From contig JACKJB010000002.1 of NCBI GenBank assembly GCA_020638155.1, forward strand, positions 310,001-374,000: a stretch of 64,000 nt of DNA, written 5' to 3'. This stretch comes from Rhodospirillales bacterium (GTDB taxonomy: Bacteria; Pseudomonadota; Alphaproteobacteria; Micavibrionales; Micavibrionaceae). Shown in pieces: positions 58,345 to 64,000 of this stretch. Position numbers and translations under genes: made by a program. The notes under the pieces were generated by a model. The model did no database searches and had not been told where the DNA came from. It saw only the letters and a program-made list of their open reading frames with translations. Numbering within the stretch: the first letter of the stretch is position 1; the number at the start of each line of letters is the position of its first letter.

Positions 58345-60912
58345 TTAATTATCCCTCAGGTCATCAAGGAAGATGCCGGTAATCGCAAGGTTGCTGAGGA
58401 TCTGTGTGATGTCACGGGCACTCTGGATGAAATCAAACGGTTTGGGGTCGCGCGGGACAACGATGGTTGAGCCGGGCGGGATAAAGGACGGGGTGTGGTT
58501 CCAGTTGTTTACGAGCAACGGCTGCGCGCTGCCATCGGGATACAGGACGAAGACGCGGTCTTTGTCGGCGTGATAGGTGTAGTTTCCGGCTTCGGCGATA
58601 TAATCGCGCGGGTTTTTGTCTTTGCGGAATTGCAGGGTAGCCGGTGATAAAACTTCACCGTTGACCCGGACGGTCAGGGGCCGTTTGGGGATGTAAACCC
58701 GGTCGCCGGTTTCGAGAAGGATATCAAGCTCCGGTTCGGTGACCAGTACACCGGGATCGGCTTCGACGGTTATCCGCCCTACCGCTTCGACCTGCCGCAG
58801 TTCGGCGGCAAGCTGACGGGCCAGGCCGATCTGGTTGGCGTCCGGGGCTTTGTCCTGATCTTCCATCGCAACGGCCAGGGCGCGTTCCAGATCGCGGGCG
58901 GCGGCGCGGAAGCGGGATTCTTCGGATTTACGCTCGCTCTCGCGGCTGAAGATCGCGCCGTCGGGATAAGCCTGTCCTGTCAGACCGCCAGCCCGGCGCA
59001 GCAGGTCGGACAGCTTGTCGCCAGGCATCAGGTCGTAGCGGCCCGGATGGCTGACTTCGCCGATAATCATCACGCTGTTATCGGCGATCTTGTGGAATTT
59101 CTGGTTCACGCGGACGGTGTCACCGGGCTCCAGCATGATTTCAGAAGGGTCGTCTTCGTTGAAATTTATATTTTTGCGCTGGGTCCCGCTGCGCCCGTGC
59201 GCCTGTCCGTTTTGCCCGTGCAGGGCGGATGTGACTTCGATGTTTCCTGTGCTGGCTTCCAGCGTCAGGCCGCCCGCAACGGCAATCAGGTTTTCAAGGC
59301 TCGCGCCTTCTGCCAGCGGGTAGGCACCCTGCTGCCGGACGGCGCCGCGGATAAAAGCGGCGCGTTCTGTCAGGAAGGACGCCATAACGGGATCGGTGAT
59401 GCGGTCTGGCACATCAAGCGCAGAGCCAGATTCCAGTTCCTGCTCTTCCTTGTGCAGGGCGGCGGGTTTTTGCAGCTCTAAAACCTGCTTGCGGGAAAAC
59501 AGGTGCACGATGTCACCGTCTTCGAGCTTGCGGTCGAACTGGCCTTTGACGACCAGCAGCGGGGGAAAGTCGAGCAGCTTGCCGGTCATCTGGCTGTCAT
59601 CCCAGCGTTCAATCACGCCGATCAGCGGGTAGATATCCGGGCCTAAAACCTGTTCATCATCCAGTAGCGCGGAAAGGGTTTTGACTTTATCAAGATCATG
59701 GATGCCGGGGCGTCTTGTGTGGCCGGTCAGCTCAATCGTCCCGGCGCGGGCTTCGCGGCTGGAGGCGACGGATAAAATGCTGCCGTCGCTAAAAACGGGA
59801 TCGTAAGGTTTTGTGATATCATCGACGGTTTCCCTGCCGTCGGGGGTCAAGCCGAGCTTGATAAAACGGTTTTGGCCCGGTGTCAGCACACCGCCCGAAA
59901 GCTCCAGCATTTCTTCGAGTGTCAGTTTTTCACTGGCGTCCTGCGGTTTATAAAGCATGCCTTTTAATTGCGGGGTGATCTCGTAAATGCCGGGGCGTTT
60001 AACGCCGCCGGAAACGGCAACGGTCGGGCCGATGGGCGGGATAATCAGCTTGTCACCATCCTGCAGGGCGAGATCCATATTGGCGCTGCCGTGGATCAGA
60101 AGGCCGTACAGGTCGATAACCGTGCTGCGGCCGTGACGGACCAGTTTAATCTGGCGCAGCGACCCTGTTTTTTCGATACCGCCGGAATCGTTCAGCGCAT
60201 CAAGGACTGTATGGAAGACGGTGAGCGTTTTGCGGCCCGGTTTGCGGACATGCCCGACGACCAGCACGTCGATCTGGCGCACTTCGTTTAGGGAAACGAA
60301 GACGTCCGTATTATGGAGTTGTTGCGCAAAGGTAACGAGCTGGTTACGGACCTGGCCGATGGTGCGCCCTGCGGCCGTGACCGGGGGCAGGTCTTCGATA
60401 ATCAGTTGCCCCTGACTGTCTATGACATATGTATCGGTTGAATTACGCTGGCCGCGGAAGATGATGCTGAGCGTATCGCCGCTGCTGAGCAGGAAGTCAT
60501 CCTGTACCGCGCCGCCGGGCATGGCGCGGCGCTTTTCTTTATCGATGGTCCCGGTGTTTTCGAACAGATCGTAGCCAAACTGGGTTAGTGGTTCGATGAT
60601 CCGGCTGGAATAAATTTCTTCCAGTGGAGAAGGAATGTCGACTTCTTCGTGTTTTTCACCCAGCTCTTTCATTAATGCGAGTGTGTCGCGCGGTGTCAGG
60701 GCAGGCCTTTCAGGGGTGCGCTCCCAAGGTTGCAGGACAGCGTGCTTTTCCGGCACGGTTAAATCAGCTTGCTCAACGACATAACCCTGATCTTCCAGCC
60801 AGGGAACAAAAGGGGCGGGTAAATAGTTATTCTGGGCATGGGCAGGGTTTTGCAGCATCAGGCTGCAAAGCAATAAAAGTGCCGCGAAATACAAAAAACG
60901 TCCAGAGTGCAT
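58345..60912 (-). CDS. Polysaccharide export outer-membrane protein with many SLBB domains
   Basis: The 855-aa protein has a signal peptide (residues 1-26, ending NPAHAQ), a Poly_export domain near 130-205 (DDFLLSSGDTLSIIFRGQ), and at least four SLBB domains (VLVVGHVRKPGRKTLTVFHT, VAVSGGVKRPGIYEI, FIRGAVRQQGAYPLAEGASL, VMIIGEVSHPGRYDLMPGDK, VRVNGEVLSPATLQF). It is much longer than Wza (about 380 aa), as is common in Synechocystis- or alphaproteobacterial-type exporters. It forms the secretion channel for the surface polysaccharide. Confidence 0.9.
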   Translation of the reverse strand: MHSGRFLYFAALLLLCSLMLQNPAHAQNNYLPAPFVPWLEDQGYVVEQADLTVPEKHAVLQPWERTPERPALTPRDTLALMKELGEKHEEVDIPSPLEEIYSSRIIEPLTQFGYDLFENTGTIDKEKRRAMPGGAVQDDFLLSSGDTLSIIFRGQRNSTDTYVIDSQGQLIIEDLPPVTAAGRTIGQVRNQLVTFAQQLHNTDVFVSLNEVRQIDVLVVGHVRKPGRKTLTVFHTVLDALNDSGGIEKTGSLRQIKLVRHGRSTVIDLYGLLIHGSANMDLALQDGDKLIIPPIGPTVAVSGGVKRPGIYEITPQLKGMLYKPQDASEKLTLEEMLELSGGVLTPGQNRFIKLGLTPDGRETVDDITKPYDPVFSDGSILSVASSREARAGTIELTGHTRRPGIHDLDKVKTLSALLDDEQVLGPDIYPLIGVIERWDDSQMTGKLLDFPPLLVVKGQFDRKLEDGDIVHLFSRKQVLELQKPAALHKEEQELESGSALDVPDRITDPVMASFLTERAAFIRGAVRQQGAYPLAEGASLENLIAVAGGLTLEASTGNIEVTSALHGQNGQAHGRSGTQRKNINFNEDDPSEIMLEPGDTVRVNQKFHKIADNSVMIIGEVSHPGRYDLMPGDKLSDLLRRAGGLTGQAYPDGAIFSRESERKSEESRFRAAARDLERALAVAMEDQDKAPDANQIGLARQLAAELRQVEAVGRITVEADPGVLVTEPELDILLETGDRVYIPKRPLTVRVNGEVLSPATLQFRKDKNPRDYIAEAGNYTYHADKDRVFVLYPDGSAQPLLVNNWNHTPSFIPPGSTIVVPRDPKPFDFIQSARDITQILSNLAITGIFLDDLRDN

Positions 60913-60975
60913 AGAAATTCAATATAGACAGGTCAGTCCTGCCCTCAATTATAGCGGTGCTTGTAATAAAATGGA

Positions 60976-61037
60976 AACCCCTAATGCCGTTAATCCGTTA
61001 AAAACGACCATGATTTTTAAACCATATCTTAGGGGTT
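60976..61037. promoter_or_regulatory. Inverted repeat in the divergent promoter region of the exporter and the histidine kinase
   Basis: AACCCCTAA (60976-60984) and TTAGGGGTT (61029-61037) are perfect 9-bp arms 44 bases apart. They lie in the 166-base gap between the SLBB gene start (60912) and the kinase start (61079). This could be a pair of half-sites for a regulator of both genes. Confidence 0.45.
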
Positions 61038-61078
61038 CGTGCGTATACTAAAGGCCTGAGAACAAGGGCAGTGACACT

Positions 61079-63292
61079 ATGTTGGATGACAAAGGGGATC
61101 GGGCGGAATACCCGGATTATGAAGGGGCGCGGCTGGACGGTGCGGCTCTGAAGCTGGAGTTATTTACGCAATATGTCTCTAATCACAGGGCTAATACGTT
61201 TGGTTTGCCGATTGCCTGTGTTGTTTTTGGCCTGTTGCTGGCACAGTGGGCGCCTCTGGTTTATGCGCTGGCGTGGATCGGCTTTTGTTTGTTTTTTGCC
61301 GCCTTTTTCTATTATTTCTGCGGACGTTTTGAAAAAGCCACAGTTGAATCGCGGACGCTTCATTTTAAACGCTGGGTCTGGTTGATTGGTGTTTCCCGTT
61401 TCCTGTTCATCCTGACATGGACATCTGTACTGTTTTGGTCATGGGTGCCGGAGGAGCCGTTTACCTTGTTTGTCGCTTATCTGATGGTGATGGTAACAAT
61501 GGCGATTAATGCATCGACCAGTGCGCCTTATCTTCCTCTTTATTATACCGAACTGTTGCCTAAGATTGTCCTGCTCGGCGTTGTTATGTTGTTTCACGGC
61601 GGGATGATGAATGTTTCGCTATTCCTGATGATGTTAATGGCTGCTGTCTTTGTTCTTAAAATTGCCTTTAGCAACAATAAAATCGCCCGGGAGTTGTTGA
61701 TCCAGAAACATGATTTGGCAATCGCCAAAGAAGAGGCGGAAAAAGCGGATAAAGCGAAGTCTGCTTTTCTGGCGACGATGAGTCATGAAGTGCGGACACC
61801 GCTTAACGGTATTCTCGGTATTGTTAACCTGATGAAGGATACAAAGCTGGATAAGAAACAGGAGGGTTTTCTGGAAACGATCCGTTATTCCGGGGAGACG
61901 CTTCTGGCGATTCTCAATGACACGCTGGATTTTTCAAAGATCGAAGTTGGTAAGCTTGATATTGAAGAGATGGATGTTGATCTGAACAGGCTTGTTAAGA
62001 GTGTTGTCGATTTGATGCGTTCCCGTGCGACGGAAAAAGGGGTGCAGCTAAATTATCACATCAATCTGGATGTTCCTGAATTTATAATATGTGATCCGAC
62101 GCGGCTGCGGCAGGTGATGCTGAATCTGATTAGTAATGCGATCAAGTTTACTGATGAGGGAATGGTGCAGGTTATCGTCTCTAATATAGAAGAGGAAGGA
62201 TGGCATGCGCGTCTTCGGTTTGAAGTTCACGATACAGGTATCGGGATTTCCGATGAAGCGCGGAAAAAGCTGTTTCAAAAATTTTCTCAAGCTGATTCTT
62301 CTATTGCCCGCCGTTACGGAGGGACGGGTCTGGGACTGTCTATCTCTAAAGGAATTGTTGAGCTGATGGGCGGACAGATCGGCGTAGACAGCTTGGAAGG
62401 TAAGGGAAGCGTTTTCTGGTTTGATATCCCGGTCGAAGTTATGGATTACGATCCCCATTTATATGACGAGGATGCTCAGGGGGCGGCGTTGCCGCCTGTA
62501 GCCGGTTTATCGATTCTGCTGGCTGAAGATAATAAAGTGAACAGAATGGTGGCGCTGGGGTTGTTGGAAAAATACCGGCATAGAGTAATTGTGGCGGAAG
62601 ACGGCGCGCAGGCCATTGAAGCCGTGCAAAAACAGGATTTTGATATTGTCCTGATGGATATGCAGATGCCGGGAATTGACGGTCTTGAAGCGACCAGGCA
62701 AATCCGGGCTCTTGGCGGTTCTTATAAAAGCCTGCCGATTATCGCCCTGACAGCCAATGCCATGCGTGGCGATGATGAACGGTGTAAGGCGGCCGGCATG
62801 GACGACCATGTTGCAAAGCCGATCGTGCCGCAGCGCTTATATAATGTTTTGGCCCGTTATGCACCGGAGACGCGTACAGAACAAAGTGAGGAGAGAGGGG
62901 CTTCCGGCGGGATCATCATGGAACGGGCGTCTTCGGGAGAACTGGATTTGTCAAATCTGTCTGAAATCGAGCAATCGTTGGGGCGGGAATATATCATTAA
63001 TTTCCTGCAGGAAAGCCTGCCGGAGATAAAGCGTTTTATTGATTTGATTAATGAACGCAAGGATGGTGATAAGAAAGAAGAGCTTGAGCATGCTGCGCAT
63101 GAGTTAAAAAGCTTGTCGGCGATGTTCGGGCTTGTTGATGTATCAGCGCTGGCGGAAGGGATTGAAACCTGCTGCCTGCATGATCGTCCCGAAGAAGCCC
63201 GTGCTTTGGCCGGTTTATTAGGGGACCGCTTCTATGCCAGCGTGGCGGTTTTACAAAAAGCGTATCCGATTGATTATCTTCAGATCAATTAA
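61079..63292 (+). CDS. Hybrid sensor histidine kinase/response regulator with Hpt domain
   Basis: The 737-aa protein has six hydrophobic segments in residues 42-196 (for example FGLPIACVVFGLLLAQWAPL). HisKA has phospho-accepting His236 in ATMSHEVRTPLNGILG. HATPase_c has NLISNAIKFTDEG, DTGIGI and GTGLGLSIS. The REC domain has Asp527 in VLMDMQMPGIDGLEATRQI, and a C-terminal Hpt has His674 in HAAHELKSLSAMFG. It forms a complete phosphorelay in one chain. No cognate regulator is adjacent; the divergent SLBB gene may be under its control. Confidence 0.95.
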   Translation: MLDDKGDRAEYPDYEGARLDGAALKLELFTQYVSNHRANTFGLPIACVVFGLLLAQWAPLVYALAWIGFCLFFAAFFYYFCGRFEKATVESRTLHFKRWVWLIGVSRFLFILTWTSVLFWSWVPEEPFTLFVAYLMVMVTMAINASTSAPYLPLYYTELLPKIVLLGVVMLFHGGMMNVSLFLMMLMAAVFVLKIAFSNNKIARELLIQKHDLAIAKEEAEKADKAKSAFLATMSHEVRTPLNGILGIVNLMKDTKLDKKQEGFLETIRYSGETLLAILNDTLDFSKIEVGKLDIEEMDVDLNRLVKSVVDLMRSRATEKGVQLNYHINLDVPEFIICDPTRLRQVMLNLISNAIKFTDEGMVQVIVSNIEEEGWHARLRFEVHDTGIGISDEARKKLFQKFSQADSSIARRYGGTGLGLSISKGIVELMGGQIGVDSLEGKGSVFWFDIPVEVMDYDPHLYDEDAQGAALPPVAGLSILLAEDNKVNRMVALGLLEKYRHRVIVAEDGAQAIEAVQKQDFDIVLMDMQMPGIDGLEATRQIRALGGSYKSLPIIALTANAMRGDDERCKAAGMDDHVAKPIVPQRLYNVLARYAPETRTEQSEERGASGGIIMERASSGELDLSNLSEIEQSLGREYIINFLQESLPEIKRFIDLINERKDGDKKEELEHAAHELKSLSAMFGLVDVSALAEGIETCCLHDRPEEARALAGLLGDRFYASVAVLQKAYPIDYLQIN

Positions 63293-63387
63293 AGCGGGGT
63301 TTTCGGTTTTATTTTCCAAAAGAGTCTTGTTGGGCGGCGTTTCTTAGTCATTGAAATATATGGATAATTTTTTAGCGCTGCATTTTT

Positions 63388-63460
63388 TTGAAAAAAATTA
63401 AAAAAATATTAGTAAAAACCGCAAAACTTGTTTGACAAACCTATGGGGTTCCTATAAATA
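63388..63460 (+). promoter_or_regulatory. rRNA operon promoter with AT-rich UP-like element
   Basis: An A/T tract at 63388-63418 precedes TTGACA (63432-63437). A -10 region CTATAAATA follows (63452-63460): TATAAA gives a 15-base spacer, TAAATA a 17-base spacer. The start site would be about 63467. This is the layout of a strong rRNA P1 promoter. Confidence 0.65.
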
Positions 63461-63591
63461 AGCGGACCTCGGCACAGCGATGGGCGCTAGCCCTTGAGCC
63501 GGGAATTATTTCCCCTCTTTAGAGCGGAAAAGGATTGACGAAAGAAAACATATCGATTATACGGTACGGCATCTTCGTTAATTCAGAGATG

Positions 63592-63618
63592 GTTGGGTGA
63601 ATAACCCAGCTTTTTTTT
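63592..63618 (+). terminator. Terminator-like hairpin in the rRNA leader
   Basis: GTTGGGT, loop gaata, ACCCAGC forms a 7-bp stem (one G-T pair), followed by eight T (63611-63618). It lies about 150 bases after the predicted start site and 330 bases before 16S. It could end a small leader RNA unless antitermination overrides it. Confidence 0.6.
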
Positions 63619-63950
63619 GCGGCCCAAAGACATTTGTTTTGAAGCTGCAGCGGTTCTTGAACATCGTGAGTGAAAAGAAGGGATACGCAGGCAGCAGCGT
63701 GTGTGTATGTTGAATGCATATATATATGACCTGCTAATTGCGTATACCAACTACGTGTCTGTTTCTCTTATGAGAGACAGATAAAGTTATGACGCATAGT
63801 GTAGCCTATTGAAAAATAGGTTAAACAAGAAAGCAGGTCTCTGACACTTCCGCTCGTTTGATCGGATTGGTGTCGCCAAGTTCCGAAGTGCTTGCACGTG
63901 GAACAGAAGAGACATCAATTCTTTGATTCAAATGAGTATAGGATGAAATC

Positions 63951-64000
63951 AAACCTAAGAGTTTGATCCTGGCTCAGAACGAACGCTGGCGGCAGGCCTA
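63951..64000 (+). rRNA. rrs: 16S ribosomal RNA, 5' end
   Basis: The conserved 16S start AGAGTTTGATCCTGGCTCAG is at 63958-63977, followed by AACGAACGCTGGCGGCAGGC, the form found in alphaproteobacteria. The mature 5' end is placed at about 63951 by comparison with the E. coli start. The gene runs off the right edge of the window. Confidence 0.97.

Larger units (their letters stand above)
63293..63950 (+). other. 658-base gap holding the rRNA promoter and long leader
   Basis: No protein gene is supported here. After the promoter the leader carries GGGC-gcta-GCCC (63482-63493), GGGAA/TTCCC (about 63501), a terminator-like hairpin at 63592-63618, a 9-bp hairpin CTGTTTCTC/GAGAGACAG (63759-63780), CCTATT-gaaa-AATAGG (63805-63820), and the long-range pairs GTCTCT/AGAGAC and CACTTC/GAAGTG near 63838-63915. 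These are likely processing and antitermination elements. Confidence 0.6.

Noticed and set aside
63467..63618. 6S RNA in the rRNA leader
   Set aside because: A short stretch (CCCTTGAGCCG) recalls the E. coli 6S sequence, but I could not draw the characteristic central bubble and closing stem. Treated only as a leader with hairpins.
1..64000. tRNA, tmRNA, CRISPR array, riboswitch, transposase or integrase
   Set aside because: I looked for T-loop motifs, regularly spaced repeats, known aptamer cores and DDE or tyrosine recombinase motifs and found none that could be supported.

Overview
The window looks like an ordinary chromosomal stretch of an alphaproteobacterium with moderate GC content. 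The evidence is a MipZ-type division-positioning ATPase, a GcrA-type domain, a Mic60/mitofilin homologue beside hemC-hemD and hemY, the gpsA-tsaD/hemC arrangement, a class-IIA-like HAD protein typical of the group, and the first 50 bases of a 16S rRNA gene at the right edge. The genus cannot be fixed from this sequence. A lineage near Micavibrionales or Rhodospirillales is only a guess. No transposase, integrase, prophage, CRISPR array or tRNA was seen.

Left part (1-31 kb). It opens inside an O-antigen-ligase-like gene, followed by mipZ, an M24 aminopeptidase P, an SGNH hydrolase and rpsU. A peptide importer of the YejABEF type is present in full, but its four genes are scattered over 20 kb on the minus strand (yejF, yejE, yejB, yejA). 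Between them lie four GNAT-like proteins with an M20D amidohydrolase, an XRE regulator divergent from an FkbM methyltransferase/PhyH pair, a second O-antigen ligase, kdsB and an exonuclease-BRCT gene framed by inverted repeats. Beyond yejA come a HAD protein, a stand-alone GcrA-like C-terminal domain, acetyl-CoA synthetase and a 17-kDa-antigen-type lipoprotein.

Middle part (31-49.5 kb). It holds an EVE protein, an ankyrin-thioredoxin fusion, and an ECF sigma factor overlapping an anti-sigma-like membrane protein whose outer part is copied in the next gene. These are followed by gpsA, tsaD, hemC-hemD-mic60-hemY, a rhomboid protease, an SxtJ/DUF5989/carbamoyltransferase module, a HicBA toxin-antitoxin pair, three tandem small membrane paralogues behind a promoter with an overlapping inverted repeat, and an omega-amino-acid aminotransferase.

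Right part (49.6-64 kb). This is an envelope polysaccharide region: TauE/SafE permease, polymerase/ligase, GT4, Wzz-like protein, two GT2 enzymes, a TPR-methyltransferase and a large SLBB outer-membrane export protein. It also contains a Cys-rich miniprotein, a probable protein-glutamine deamidase and a hybrid histidine kinase, and ends in an rRNA promoter, a long leader with a terminator-like hairpin, and the 16S start.

Several families of intergenic palindromic repeats are scattered through the window. The strongest candidate for an undescribed system is the sigma factor / anti-sigma-pseudopilin-like fusion / paralogue set at 32.9-35.1 kb, where the same motif with identical spacing precedes both transcription units. 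The inverted-repeat-framed exonuclease, the putative glutamine deamidase and the 46-47 kb tandem family also deserve attention.
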